Shown: positions 40,431-50,283, counted from the first letter of the stretch. The stretch: DNA of 64,000 nt from Nocardia sp. NBC_01327 (GCF_035958815.1 NZ_CP108383.1:2480001-2544000), one strand, 5' to 3'. The notes: generated from the sequence alone by a model not told the origin. Program-made: numbers and translations.

Positions 40431-41150
40431 CTATCCGAACAGTGTCTTGATGTCGCTGACCAGCCAGCGGCCGTCCGATTGTTCCTGCAGGGTCATCAGC
40501 ATCGGAACGACCGTCGCGCCCGGCGTGGGATTGGTCGCGGTCGCCCTGGTCTGCTTGGCGCTGACCAGCACCTCCGCATCGTGCGCGGTCAGGGAGCTCA
40601 CACCGCAGTGCACATCCGTGACGGAACTGCGCACCTGTGCCTGCACCATCGCCGGCCGCAGCCCGGTCGAGCTCTCGGAGAAGTTCTGATGCCAGGAGCC
40701 CGTCGAGCCGTTCAGCACCGCCTTGAAGTAGGGGTCGAGATCGGTGTACGAGTAGGTGGACATGGCCGTCGCGTAATCGCAGGCCGCGCGCCGCGCCGTC
40801 ACCTCCCGCGCGTCCACATCCGAAACCTGCTGCCGCATTTGGTCGATGGTGCCGGCCCGCTCCTGCGCGGTGTGGTGCTCCTGGGTGTACATGACGAAGA
40901 AGGTGACGGCGATGGCCACGCACAGCACCGCCAGCGCCGCCGAGATCACCGGAATCATGGTTGCGGCGCGCGACCGCGGTGCGACCGGAGGCGGCATCGA
41001 ATATGCCTGTGGCTGCGCCGAATACGGAGGCTGCGATATGGCCATCGGCTGCTGCTGAATCTGGTGCTGCACGATGGGACCCTGCTGCGGTTGCGGTTGC
41101 GACTGCGGCGATACGGAGTGCGGCTGCGGTACGTCGTCGGGCGTCGACAC
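40431..41150 (-). CDS. Mce-associated-like membrane protein
   Basis: The 239-residue protein starts with a Gln/Pro-rich cytoplasmic tail (about 1-60), then a single membrane segment (about 64-88: M-I-P-V-I-S-A-A-L-A-V-L-C-V-A-I-A). The outer domain contains A-C-D-Y-A-T-A-M-S and ends G-R-W-L-V-S-D-I-K-T-L-F-G. This layout and the final W-L-V-S-x-I motif resemble Mce-associated (Mas) proteins, which support Mce lipid importers including the cholesterol system. No mce genes are in the window. The GTG at 41150 follows AGGGGGATTCA. It lies 32 bases downstream of ribBA but is probably unrelated in function. Confidence 0.7.
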   Translation of the reverse strand: MSTPDDVPQPHSVSPQSQPQPQQGPIVQHQIQQQPMAISQPPYSAQPQAYSMPPPVAPRSRAATMIPVISAALAVLCVAIAVTFFVMYTQEHHTAQERAGTIDQMRQQVSDVDAREVTARRAACDYATAMSTYSYTDLDPYFKAVLNGSTGSWHQNFSESSTGLRPAMVQAQVRSSVTDVHCGVSSLTAHDAEVLVSAKQTRATATNPTPGATVVPMLMTLQEQSDGRWLVSDIKTLFG

Positions 41151-41182
41151 TGAATCCCCCTCGCGATGACTGTGCGCAGATG

Positions 41183-42403
<1,221 letters not shown>

Positions 42404-42500
42404 CGTCGACCACCTCCTCTGGGTATTCCTAATAGAAATATGCGCAGCGCAGAACAACGAGGTGGGGTCCCGCTCACCGGAAAGAAATGCGGAAAGAAAG

Positions 42501-42531
42501 GTGGCCCGGAGGCGTGCTGCCTCCGGGCCAC
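42501..42531 (-). terminator. Strong terminator of the MFS gene
   Basis: Perfect 13-base arms at 42501-42513 and 42519-42531 enclose a five-base loop. On the minus strand the stem is followed by CTTTCTTTCC, the most T-rich tail of any hairpin in this window. It starts 36 bases past the MFS stop and insulates ribBA. Confidence 0.85.
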
Positions 42532-42567
42532 TTCTCATTCAGCCGGACTGATGCCCGATACGGGTGG

Positions 42568-44292
42568 TCAGTACGCGGTACCGCCCGTGGCGGGCGTGCG
42601 CCCGGCCTTCATGATCACCGCGCCGATGAGCGCGATCACGGCCGCGGCGGCGATGAAGTAGTAGCTGATCTCATAGCCCTTGTCGGAGAAGAGCATCGGG
42701 ATGTCCTGCAGGACCGTATTCGGTCCCTTCGGGGTCAGCACCGTGACCTCCGCCTTGACCGGGTTGGCATTGAGGAAGGCCGTGGCCACCGCCAATCCGA
42801 TGCCCGCGCCCATGGATTGCATGACGCCGAGCATGCCCGCGCTGATGCCCTGCTGTTCCGCGGGCACCGCCTCCACCATGAGGTTCGGTGTGGCCGCGTA
42901 ATAGAGGCCGAACGCGATGCCGAAGATCGCGCTGATCAGCGCCTGCATACCCCAGCCGTGCGAGGTGGTCGCATAGGCGATGGCCGCGCCGACGAAGATG
43001 ACCAGTGCGAACACCAGCGGCTGGCGCCCGCCCCTGCGGCGAATCCAGAGACCACCGAGGAAGCCGAAGAGCATGGCGATGATCGACTGTGCGACCGCGA
43101 GATGCGTGGCGTACTTCAGCAGACTGAAACCATTGCCGTAGGTATAGCCCGGATCCAGTTTCACATCGACCATATTCGGCGGCAGCTGCGAGTAGACGGC
43201 CTCCGGCGGCACCTTGACCGCGCCCGGCGGCAGTTCGACGCCCGGCGGCAGTGCGGCCTTCGCCTGAGCTTCGGCCCCGGCCTGTGCCTGCTGCAGCGCA
43301 CCGGCCTTCACCTGATCCCAGGTGGCGGTCTTGACCTGATCGACGACCTCGGCGGCCGGCGGGGACTGGGTCATATAACCCGTTGCGTAGGACTGGTAGC
43401 CGATCATGAGCGAGGCCAGCAGGGCGATGAACAGCAGCACACTCACCCGCGGTGTGAACAGCAGCTTCATATCCATGATCGGGTTCTTCACGCGCATTTC
43501 CACGATCGGGAAGAGCACCAGCAGCACCAGGCCGCCGATGAGCCACGCCAGCGTGGACGGCTTGCTCCAGCCCCAGTCCTGGCCGTTGTCCAGGTAGATC
43601 AGGGTGAAGACCAGGCCGGCGCCGAGCAGTACCGCACCGACGAGGTCCAGCCGCTGCGGGGTGCGCAGCTTGGATTCCGGGACGATCGCGATCACCAGGG
43701 GAATCATCACCACGGTGAAGGCGAACAGGAACCAGAAGATGGAGCGCCAGCTGTAGTGATCGACGATGAAGCCGCCGATCAGCGGGCCGGCCAGCGCCGA
43801 GACGCCCAGACCGGTGGAGGCGATGCCCAGGCCGATCGGAACCAGCTTGCGCGGCATCAGGTCTCGAATGAGGCCGTAGGAGATGACCGCTGTCGCAATG
43901 GCGGTCGCCTGCAGGCCGCGGCCCAGCAGGAACAGCATCCAGTTGCTGGTGATCGCGCAGATGGCGCAGCCGATCATGAACAGCACGCCGCAGACGAGGA
44001 ACATCCGCTTCTTGCCGACGATATCGCTGAGCTTGCCGATGACCGGTGAGGTCGCGGCGCCGACGACGCCGAAAATGATGATGGCCCAGTTGATATTCGC
44101 GCCGTGGGTCGGGAAGGTGGGCGCGATCTGGCGCAGTGCCGCGGAAACCATGACGTACTGCATGGGTGCGACCTCGGTGAACAGCACGATCACGGCGAGG
44201 ACGGAGAAGATCCGTAGCTTGGAGGCCCCGTCGAGGCGGCCGGTGTTGTCGTCGGCGCTGGGGGGCGCCGTGGTATCGACGGAGGTAGACAT
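42568..44292 (-). CDS. MFS transporter, DHA2-like multidrug exporter
   Basis: The 574-residue protein has the many membrane segments of a 14-helix DHA2 transporter, the loop G-K-L-S-D-I-V-G-K-K-R between helices 2 and 3 and G-P-L-I-G-G-F-I in helix 5. Between later helices it carries an unusual external loop of about 80-90 residues rich in Ala, Gln and Pro (P-P-G-V-E-L-P-P-G-A-V). It probably exports lipophilic compounds by proton exchange. The ATG at 44292 follows GGAGGACGCCAC. A PadR regulator gene lies upstream on the same strand and an inverted repeat lies between them, the usual PadR-exporter arrangement. Confidence 0.88.
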   Translation of the reverse strand: MSTSVDTTAPPSADDNTGRLDGASKLRIFSVLAVIVLFTEVAPMQYVMVSAALRQIAPTFPTHGANINWAIIIFGVVGAATSPVIGKLSDIVGKKRMFLVCGVLFMIGCAICAITSNWMLFLLGRGLQATAIATAVISYGLIRDLMPRKLVPIGLGIASTGLGVSALAGPLIGGFIVDHYSWRSIFWFLFAFTVVMIPLVIAIVPESKLRTPQRLDLVGAVLLGAGLVFTLIYLDNGQDWGWSKPSTLAWLIGGLVLLVLFPIVEMRVKNPIMDMKLLFTPRVSVLLFIALLASLMIGYQSYATGYMTQSPPAAEVVDQVKTATWDQVKAGALQQAQAGAEAQAKAALPPGVELPPGAVKVPPEAVYSQLPPNMVDVKLDPGYTYGNGFSLLKYATHLAVAQSIIAMLFGFLGGLWIRRRGGRQPLVFALVIFVGAAIAYATTSHGWGMQALISAIFGIAFGLYYAATPNLMVEAVPAEQQGISAGMLGVMQSMGAGIGLAVATAFLNANPVKAEVTVLTPKGPNTVLQDIPMLFSDKGYEISYYFIAAAAVIALIGAVIMKAGRTPATGGTAY

Positions 44293-44318
44293 GTGGCGTC
44301 CTCCAGATTGGGTGGGTA

Positions 44319-44339
44319 ACACGGTGACGTGAACCGTGT
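44319..44339. promoter_or_regulatory. Probable PadR operator before the MFS gene
   Basis: acacggt-gacgtga-accgtgt is a perfect 7+7+7 inverted repeat, 26 bases upstream of the exporter start and 26 bases downstream of the PadR stop. PadR-family repressors bind such interrupted palindromes at exporter promoters. Binding is inferred. Confidence 0.55.
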
Positions 44340-44365
44340 CACAACCCGGGGACGCCGACTATGGG

Positions 44366-45022
44366 CTAGTCCGTTGAGTGGGACTTTTCTGAATTTGGCC
44401 TTTTCACATTCTTGCGGCGGCTACGCTGCCTCGCGAGTTTGTCCAGATCAGCCAGGAGATCGGCGGCGAATTCGCGCTCGGCCTCGTAATGCTTGACGCA
44501 CCAGCGCAATACCGCGCTCGGATACGCCCAGTCCGGATTGGCGTCCGCGCCGTCGGCATCGATCTGCGCCCGGCGCTGCATGCGCTCGGCGTAATCGATG
44601 TGCTGGGTGAGGATTTCGCGCATGCGATCCGGTTCGGCGAGATGTCCGAGCCAAGCCCGCAGCATCACACTGTGTTTCAGGACCGGGGCCTCGACGGGGG
44701 AGTTGTTCACCCAGTGCGAGGCGGCTTCGCGGCCGCTGTCGGTAATGGCGTACATGCGCTTACCGCGCATGCCGTCCTCGGAGACCACGGTCCGCGAGGT
44801 CGCGTAGCCGTGCTTCTCCAGCCGTTTGAGCTCGGCGTAGATCTGGCTGAAGGAGGGACTCCAGTAGAAGAACTGCAGACTCCAGTCGGCCCACTTCTTC
44901 AGGTCGTAACCGGAGAGTTCGTCTGCGTGCGAGAGCATTCCGAGCACGGCCCAGGCTGTGGTGGGCAGATCCGGGATCGGCTGTTCCTCGCCGTGGGCGG
45001 GGCGCGTGGCGCCCTCGGTCAT
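44366..45022 (-). CDS. PadR-family transcriptional regulator
   Basis: The 218-residue protein has the PadR winged helix: T-A-W-A-V-L-G-M-L, the L-S-G-Y-D-L-K-K-W helix, F-Y-W-S-P-S-F-S-Q-I-Y-A-E-L-K-R-L-E as recognition helix and the wing G-K-R-M-Y-A-I-T-D-S-G. A C-terminal helical domain follows for dimer formation or ligand binding, as in the PadR subfamily-2/Vir-type members. It probably represses the adjacent exporter until a phenolic or other lipophilic ligand binds. The ATG at 45022 is chosen; a longer frame to 45076 is possible but has no better ribosome site. Confidence 0.88.
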   Translation of the reverse strand: MTEGATRPAHGEEQPIPDLPTTAWAVLGMLSHADELSGYDLKKWADWSLQFFYWSPSFSQIYAELKRLEKHGYATSRTVVSEDGMRGKRMYAITDSGREAASHWVNNSPVEAPVLKHSVMLRAWLGHLAEPDRMREILTQHIDYAERMQRRAQIDADGADANPDWAYPSAVLRWCVKHYEAEREFAADLLADLDKLARQRSRRKNVKRPNSEKSHSTD

Positions 45023-45080
45023 AGTCGAACTGTATCGCTCTCGCACGCGCGTTCCTTCTGTGTCCGGTTCGAACATTCGG

Positions 45081-45917
45081 TCAGCGCCAGTGCGCACGAC
45101 GCGGGAACAGGGTGCGCCCGGCCTCGTGGGCGACCTCGAGCACAACGCGGGCCAGCCGGTCGTAGCTCATGCCATCGGCGCGACCCGAGAGCGACAGGGC
45201 GGCCGGTGCGGTACCGCGGCCCCGCAGCGGCGCTGCGACACAGGCGATTCCGACGACGGCTTCCTCGCGGTCGATGGCGACGCCCTGGCGCAGGCGGATC
45301 TGCGCGAGTTCGCGCGAGAGCGCTTCCGGCTCGCAGATGGTGCGCGGGGTCAGGCGCGGCAGCCGCACGCGCAGGGCGGCCTCGGCGATATTGGGCTCGA
45401 GACAGGCGAGCATGGCCTTGCCGACACCCGTTGCGTGCGCGGGCATCCGGCCGCCGAGCCGGGTGGGCAGGCTGGAGGCGAAGCGGCCGCCGGCCTTGTC
45501 CAGGTAGACGACATCGCGGCCGTCGAGCACCGCGAGGTGGCCGACCATGCCGGTGCGCTGGCTCAATTCGTGCAGCAGCGGGCTGACGGCATCGCGAATC
45601 TCGTTGTGATCAGCGGTGAGTCCGCCGAGTTCGAGAGTGCGCATGCCCAGGCGGTAGCCGCCGGAGGTGTGTGCCAGCCAGCGCAGCTTGATCATTTGAT
45701 CGAGGATGCGGTGCACGGTGGAACGCGGCAGCCCGGTGCGCTCGACCAGGCCGAGCAGGGTGAGCGTGGGGGTGGAGGTGTCGAACGCGTCCAGGATCAG
45801 GGTCATCCGCTCGATCATCGAGACGGGGACTTCGGCGCTGGCGTTTCGAGTCTGGTTGGCGCGCATGGGGGTATGAGGGTTTCGAGCTTCCGCGGAGGGG
45901 AGCAGTGCGACGGACAT
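45081..45917 (-). CDS. IclR-family transcriptional regulator
   Basis: The 278-residue protein has an N-terminal helix-turn-helix (L-V-E-R-T-G-L-P-R-S-T-V-H-R-I-L-D) and the IclR effector domain with G-M-V-G-H-L-A-V-L-D-G, H-A-T-G-V-G-K-A-M-L and the late G-I-A-C-V-A-A-P-L. IclR proteins control aromatic and other catabolic operons. It diverges from the hsaB-kshA-kshB-hsaC set, so control of this steroid operon is likely, unlike the TetR-type KstR known for such genes. The ATG at 45917 has GGAGG at ideal spacing, better than the ATG eight codons upstream. Effector unknown, perhaps a steroid-ring intermediate. Confidence 0.88.
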   Translation of the reverse strand: MSVALLPSAEARNPHTPMRANQTRNASAEVPVSMIERMTLILDAFDTSTPTLTLLGLVERTGLPRSTVHRILDQMIKLRWLAHTSGGYRLGMRTLELGGLTADHNEIRDAVSPLLHELSQRTGMVGHLAVLDGRDVVYLDKAGGRFASSLPTRLGGRMPAHATGVGKAMLACLEPNIAEAALRVRLPRLTPRTICEPEALSRELAQIRLRQGVAIDREEAVVGIACVAAPLRGRGTAPAALSLSGRADGMSYDRLARVVLEVAHEAGRTLFPRRAHWR

Positions 45918-45953
45918 TTGAGCCTCCGTTGGTTCCGACATCCAGTCTAGGGA

Positions 45954-46054
45954 TATTCCGATTAGGCATGTGCCGGGTTCGGACCTTGTGCTACCCATCA
46001 CAGTGCCCTGCACCACACGCTGGGGAATCGGGAGAACTACGTAGCTTTTGTCCC
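45954..46054. promoter_or_regulatory. IclR/hsaB divergent region with shared motifs
   Basis: 45954-45969 reads tattccgattaggcat, 15 of 16 bases identical to the minus strand at 4583-4568 before the luciferase-like gene. On the minus strand GGGAC (46054-46050) is followed after 28 bases by AGCGT (46021-46017), resembling the GGGAC-N29/30-AGCGT pairs before hsaA and the SDR-KstD operon. GTTCGGACC, GACCGAACC and TTCGAACCGAA words also recur through 45977-46149. These are candidate regulator sites, possibly for the IclR protein. Confidence 0.35.
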
Positions 46055-46163
46055 GTTCTACGGATTCATGTCTCGGTGACCGAACCATCATATTGACGCC
46101 TCCTCGTCCTGACCTGCTGTTATGACTGACAGCCATATTTCGAACCGAAATAAAGGAGGCGCC

Positions 46164-46676
46164 GTGGAACCGGTGCTGGAGGTGGATCGCATGCCTACGG
46201 AGATCGACCCGACCGCTTTCAAAGCAGTGCTCGGGCGGTTCGCCTCCGGGGTCACTGTGATCACCGCCATTGACGAGGGGGAGCCGGTCGGCTTCGCCTG
46301 CCAGTCCTTCGCATCGCTGTCCCTCGAACCGCCGTTGGTGAGCTTCTTCCCCGCCCGGACCTCGAGCACCTGGCCGCGCATTCGGCGCGCCGGGCGGTTC
46401 TGCGTGAACATTCTGGCCGATCATCAGACCGAGATCTGCCGCCAGCTCGGCCGCCCCGGCGCCGACAAGTTCGCGGGCGTCGAGTGGACCGGCTCGGAGA
46501 ACGGGTCGCCACTGCTCACCGGGGCCCTGGCAACGATCGACTGCGAACTGCACGACGAGGTCGACGGCGGTGACCACACGGTGGTGATCGCCCGGGTGAC
46601 CGGCTTGAACGAGCACTCCGAGGCGGCACCGCTGCTCTTCTACCGCGCGAGCTTCGGACGTCTCGCAGACCGATAG
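46164..46676 (+). CDS. hsaB: Flavin reductase HsaB
   Basis: HsaB reduces FMN with NADH for the oxygenase HsaA. The 170-residue protein has the flavin-reductase fold with F-A-S-G-V-T-V-I-T-A, the strongly conserved F-A-C-Q-S-F-A-S-L-S-L-E-P-P-L-V, G-R-F-C-V-N-I-L and D-K-F-A-G-V-E-W, and it ends P-L-L-F-Y-R-A-S-F-G. These agree well with M. tuberculosis HsaB (Rv3567c), which is slightly longer at the C terminus. The GTG at 46164 follows AAAGGAGG and is preferred over an ATG 14 codons upstream. It is the first gene of the oxygenase operon, with kshA 85 bases further on. Its partner hsaA lies at 31.7 kb. Confidence 0.85.
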   Translation: MEPVLEVDRMPTEIDPTAFKAVLGRFASGVTVITAIDEGEPVGFACQSFASLSLEPPLVSFFPARTSSTWPRIRRAGRFCVNILADHQTEICRQLGRPGADKFAGVEWTGSENGSPLLTGALATIDCELHDEVDGGDHTVVIARVTGLNEHSEAAPLLFYRASFGRLADR

Positions 46677-46761
46677 CAACCTCCCGGCCAGTGGGACAGC
46701 CATTGTCATCGGCGTCACATCGGCCGCAACCATCAATACAAGGCAAGGGAGAGGAACTCAC

Positions 46762-47928
46762 ATGACCACCACGGATGGTGCTGTCACGGAAGTGCGAGTC
46801 ATCGATGCGGGCGCGCCGCCCACCCGATTCGCGCGCGGCTGGCACTGCCTGGGCCTGGCCGACTCCTTCCGGGACGGAAAGCCGCACACCGTCAAGGCGT
46901 TCGGCACCGAGATCGTGGTGTTCGCGGCCGAGGACGGCACCCTGAACGTGCTCAACGCGTACTGCCCGCATATGGGCGGAAACCTCGCCGACGGCACCGT
47001 CAAGGGTGATTCGCTGGCCTGTCCGTTCCACGATTGGCGCTGGAACGGCAAGGGCAAGTGCACCGGCATTCCGTACGCGCGCCGCGTACCGCCGCTGGCC
47101 CGCACCAAGGCGTGGCCGACCATGGTCGAGAACAAGCAGCTGTTCGTCTGGAACGATCCGGAGAACAAGCAGCCGCCGGCCGAGGCCGCGATTCCGCGCG
47201 TGGACGCCGCCTTCGACGAGCAGTGGACCGACTGGACCTGGAACTCCATGATCGTGGACGCCAACTGCCGCGAGGTCATCGACAATGTCGTGGATATGGC
47301 GCACTTCTTCTATGTGCACTACGGCTTCCCGACCTTCTTCAAGAACGTCTTCGAGGGCCATATCGCCAGCCAGTACATGACCTCGGTCTCGCGCGAGGAC
47401 ATGATGGGCGCGACCGCGAAAGCGCTGGGCGGCAAGAACGTACTGCAGTCCGAGGCCTCGTACTACGGCCCGTCCTACATGATCGACTACCTCAAGAGCG
47501 AGAGCGCGAACGGTCTGGTCGTCGAGGGCTACCTCATCAACTGCCACTACCCGATCAATGAGAACCAGTTCGTGCTCATGTACGGCGCGATCGCCAAGAA
47601 GCCCGAGGGCGTCTCGCCCGAACAGGCCGCGGAGATCGCGGAGAAGTTCGTCGGCGGACTCGGCAAGGGCTTCGAGCAGGACGCGAATATCTGGAAGCGC
47701 AAGTCGCGCATCAACAATCCGCTGCTGTGCGAGGAGGACGGGCCGGTCTACCAGCTGCGTCGCTGGTACGAGCAGTTCTACACCGATGCGGCCGACGTCA
47801 CCGAGGAGATGACCACCCGCTTCGAATTCGAGGTGGACACCACCCGCGCGGTCACCGCCTGGGAGGCCGAGGTCGCCGACAATCTCGCCAAGCGCGCAGA
47901 AGCCGACGCCGCCGCGGCGCAGGCCTGA
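46762..47928 (+). CDS. kshA: 3-ketosteroid 9-alpha-hydroxylase oxygenase KshA
   Basis: KshA is the Rieske oxygenase that hydroxylates C9 of 3-ketosteroids; together with KstD this opens ring B. The 388-residue protein has the Rieske cluster ligands Cys68, His70, Cys87 and His90 (C-P-H-M-G-G and C-P-F-H-D-W-R-W). The mononuclear iron site is at His181 and His186 in D-M-A-H-F-F-Y-V-H-Y-G, with Asp307 in F-E-Q-D-A-N-I-W. These contexts and the length match characterised KshA proteins (M. tuberculosis Rv3526). AAGGGAGAGG precedes the ATG. It receives electrons from KshB, encoded two genes downstream. Confidence 0.94.
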   Translation: MTTTDGAVTEVRVIDAGAPPTRFARGWHCLGLADSFRDGKPHTVKAFGTEIVVFAAEDGTLNVLNAYCPHMGGNLADGTVKGDSLACPFHDWRWNGKGKCTGIPYARRVPPLARTKAWPTMVENKQLFVWNDPENKQPPAEAAIPRVDAAFDEQWTDWTWNSMIVDANCREVIDNVVDMAHFFYVHYGFPTFFKNVFEGHIASQYMTSVSREDMMGATAKALGGKNVLQSEASYYGPSYMIDYLKSESANGLVVEGYLINCHYPINENQFVLMYGAIAKKPEGVSPEQAAEIAEKFVGGLGKGFEQDANIWKRKSRINNPLLCEEDGPVYQLRRWYEQFYTDAADVTEEMTTRFEFEVDTTRAVTAWEAEVADNLAKRAEADAAAAQA

Positions 47929-47939
47929 GAGGCACTGTC

Positions 47940-48185
47940 ATGGAACAGGTTTCGTGCCGGTCCTGCGGGACCTGCGTGCTGGTGGAGAAATTCAGCCCCC
48001 AGCACACCAGCGTGCAATGGAACAACGCCGCCGTCGCGGCCTGCACGGAGCTCTCGACCACCGGCCTGAAATCGCACACCTGCGCAGCCCTGCGCGCCAG
48101 CATCGACGAGGCCGTCGCCTCGGGCGCGCTGAGCTCCAGCACGCGTGACGTGGATGTGCGCACCCGCGGCCGGACCCTGACGTAG
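47940..48185 (+). CDS. Small cysteine-motif protein between kshA and kshB
   Basis: The 81-residue protein begins M-E-Q-V-S-C-R-S-C-G-T-C, a C-x2-C-x2-C cluster, with two further cysteines (A-A-C-T-E and H-T-C-A-A). It has no hydrophobic segment. The ATG lies 11 bases after the kshA stop, and kshB follows, so it is inside the steroid hydroxylase operon. The cysteine spacing could bind a metal or an Fe-S cluster, which would suit an electron-transfer or assembly helper for KshA/KshB, but the spacing is not a standard ferredoxin pattern. I do not recognise a named family. Confidence 0.75.
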   Translation: MEQVSCRSCGTCVLVEKFSPQHTSVQWNNAAVAACTELSTTGLKSHTCAALRASIDEAVASGALSSSTRDVDVRTRGRTLT

Positions 48186-48242
48186 ACGGCCTGCCGCCGC
48201 ACTGATCGAAATAGACAGCACAGGAATGGAACTGGTGGAGCG

Positions 48243-49373
48243 ATGACCGTGACAGACATCGAACCTAATGCCGCGTCGCTCGACCGCGAAGCGGTAGAGC
48301 TCGAGGTCGATGCCGTGCTGGAGTCCGCGCAGGCGAGTGGGATCGCGTCGGTGCGGGTGGTGCGCGTGGTGCGGGAGACCGAGGATGCGGTGTCGATCGA
48401 GCTGGCGCCGGAGGCGGCGCATGCCGAGCGGTTCTCCTATAAGCCGGGCCAGTTTCTGACACTGTGCATTCCGAGCGAGCTGACCGGGTCGGTGAGCCGC
48501 TGCTATTCGCTCTCCAGCGCGCCGCACGAGGACGGGCCGCTGAAGGTCACCGTCAAGCGGACGGTCGAGGGCTACGGCTCGAACTGGTTGTGCGACAACG
48601 CCACCGAGGGCATGTCCCTCGATGTGCTGCCGCCCGCCGGACTGTTCACGCCGGGCTCCCTCGATACCGATCTGCTGCTGTTCGGCGGCGGCAGCGGTAT
48701 CACCCCGGTGCTGTCGATTCTGAAGTCGGCGCTGGCGCAGGGCTCCGGCCACGTCACGCTGATCTACGCCAATCAGCACGAGAATGCGGTCATCTTCCGC
48801 GAGGAACTGGCGGAACTGGCAGCGGCGCACCCGGATCGGCTGCTGGTGCTGCACTGGTTGCAGTCGGTGCAGGGCCTGCCGCGCGTCGAACAGCTTGCCG
48901 CACTGGCGAAACCGTGGGCGGCACGCGAGGTGTTCGTCTGCGGGCCCGGACCGTTCATGGACGCGGTCAGCGCCGCCATGACCTCACTCGGCGCGGAGCG
49001 CAAGCGCGTCCATGTCGAGAAGTTCGTCTCGCTCTCGGGCAACCCGTTCGAGACCGAGACCACCGCGGTCGATATGGAGGCCGCCGCCGAGGCCGGTGAC
49101 AATGCCACCGCCCAGGTCGAACTCGATGGCGAAAACCACGAAATCACCTGGCCACGGCAGCAGACACTGTTAGATGTGCTGCTCGCCAAGGGGCTGGAAG
49201 CGCCCTACTCGTGCCGCGAAGGCGCGTGCAGCGCCTGCGTGTGCCGGGTGGTCTCCGGCGAAGTCACCATGCGGCGCAATGAAGTTCTCGAAGACGCCGA
49301 CCTGGAAGACGGCTATGTGCTGGCCTGCCAGGCGGTTCCGGTGACCGACAACGTCTCCGTCACCTATTCCTGA
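48243..49373 (+). CDS. kshB: 3-ketosteroid 9-alpha-hydroxylase reductase KshB
   Basis: KshB passes electrons from NADH through FAD and a plant-type [2Fe-2S] cluster to KshA. The 376-residue protein has the FAD motif R-C-Y-S-L-S-S-A-P, the NAD motif G-G-G-S-G-I-T-P, the C-G-P-G-P-F-M strand and C-terminal cluster ligands Cys324, Cys329, Cys332 and Cys362 (C-R-E-G-A-C-S-A-C). Order of domains (FAD, NAD, ferredoxin) agrees with M. tuberculosis KshB (Rv3571). The ATG follows GGTGGAG. It lies between the Cys-motif protein and hsaC in the same operon. Confidence 0.93.
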   Translation: MTVTDIEPNAASLDREAVELEVDAVLESAQASGIASVRVVRVVRETEDAVSIELAPEAAHAERFSYKPGQFLTLCIPSELTGSVSRCYSLSSAPHEDGPLKVTVKRTVEGYGSNWLCDNATEGMSLDVLPPAGLFTPGSLDTDLLLFGGGSGITPVLSILKSALAQGSGHVTLIYANQHENAVIFREELAELAAAHPDRLLVLHWLQSVQGLPRVEQLAALAKPWAAREVFVCGPGPFMDAVSAAMTSLGAERKRVHVEKFVSLSGNPFETETTAVDMEAAAEAGDNATAQVELDGENHEITWPRQQTLLDVLLAKGLEAPYSCREGACSACVCRVVSGEVTMRRNEVLEDADLEDGYVLACQAVPVTDNVSVTYS

Positions 49374-49391
49374 TTCCAAGGAGTGTTCACC

Positions 49392-50270
49392 ATGGCTGCT
49401 TTCAGCTCTCTCGGCTACGTCCGGGCCCGCATCGCCGATGTCGAGGCCTGGCGCAAGTTCGCCTTCGACACCATCGGTTTCGCCGAGGGGACCGGGCCCA
49501 ATCCGGACTCGATCTACCTGCGCACCGATGAGCACACCTACCGGCTGGAATTGGTGCCCGGTGAGCGTGACGAGGTCATCGCGGTCGGCTGGCAGGTCGC
49601 CGACACCCGCTCGCTGAGTCTGGTGCGCGAGACCCTCGAGAAGGCCGGAATCGCCGTCACCGCGCTATCGGTGGCGGAGGCTGCGAACCGGCATGTCGAA
49701 GAGGCCATCAGCTTCGTCGACCTGTCCGGCTTCACCGTCGAGGTCTTCCACGGCCCGCTACTCGATCACACTCCGGTGCTGACCAAGTACGGTGCGCGGT
49801 TCGTCAATGGCGATCTGGGTCTCGGCCACGTGGTGCTGCCGGTCCGCGATATCGAGGACGCGCGCAAGTTCTACACCGAGGTCCTGGGTTTCGCCTCGCG
49901 CGGTTCGTTCCGCGTCGGCCCGCCCGACCATCCGATCTGGATTCGCTTCATGGGTGTGAACCCGCGCCACCACAGCCTCGCGCTGATTCCGGGCACGCGC
50001 GCGGACGGCCCGGGCATCGTGCACATCATGGTCGAGGTCGACTCGCTCGACGATGTGGGCCGGGCGCTCGATCGGGTCACCAAGGCGGGCTACCACCTGT
50101 CCTCCACGCTGGGCAGGCACACCAACGACAAGATGATCTCCTTCTATGTCCGCACCCCCGGCAACTGGGATATCGAATTCGGTTGCGAGGGAGCGCTTGT
50201 CGGCCCCGACTACGTCGCGGAGGAGATGACCGCGGACAGCTACTGGGGCCATGAATGGGCCCGCGGCTGA
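49392..50270 (+). CDS. hsaC: 3,4-DHSA extradiol dioxygenase HsaC
   Basis: HsaC opens the catechol ring of 3,4-DHSA by iron-dependent meta-cleavage. The 292-residue protein has two vicinal-oxygen-chelate domains. Iron ligands His146 (L-G-H-V-V-L-P), His211 (I-V-H-I-M-V-E-V) and Glu262 (W-D-I-E-F-G) match BphC/HsaC spacing, and His194 (P-R-H-H-S-L-A), His243 and Tyr252 are the expected active-site partners. The ATG at 49392 is preferred to a GTG at 49383 since AAGGAG then has eight-base spacing. It ends the hsaB-kshA-kshB-hsaC set, before a hairpin. The next enzyme, HsaD, is encoded at 32.9 kb. Confidence 0.94.
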   Translation: MAAFSSLGYVRARIADVEAWRKFAFDTIGFAEGTGPNPDSIYLRTDEHTYRLELVPGERDEVIAVGWQVADTRSLSLVRETLEKAGIAVTALSVAEAANRHVEEAISFVDLSGFTVEVFHGPLLDHTPVLTKYGARFVNGDLGLGHVVLPVRDIEDARKFYTEVLGFASRGSFRVGPPDHPIWIRFMGVNPRHHSLALIPGTRADGPGIVHIMVEVDSLDDVGRALDRVTKAGYHLSSTLGRHTNDKMISFYVRTPGNWDIEFGCEGALVGPDYVAEEMTADSYWGHEWARG

Positions 50271-50283
50271 CCCACCCAGACCA

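Noticed and set aside
42404..42500. FMN riboswitch upstream of ribBA
   Set aside because: The leader is short and lacks the conserved RFN element blocks; the only strong fold is the terminator of the MFS gene.
44380..44397. A third copy of the hsaA promoter word (ccgttgagtgggactttt)
   Set aside because: It overlaps the coding end of the PadR gene, points away from both neighbouring promoters and differs at two core bases, so I treat it as coincidence.
45918..46163. KstR operator (TnnAACnnGTTnnA type)
   Set aside because: I looked for AAC-N2-GTT palindromes at the hsaA, hsaB, kshA and KstD-operon promoters and found none.
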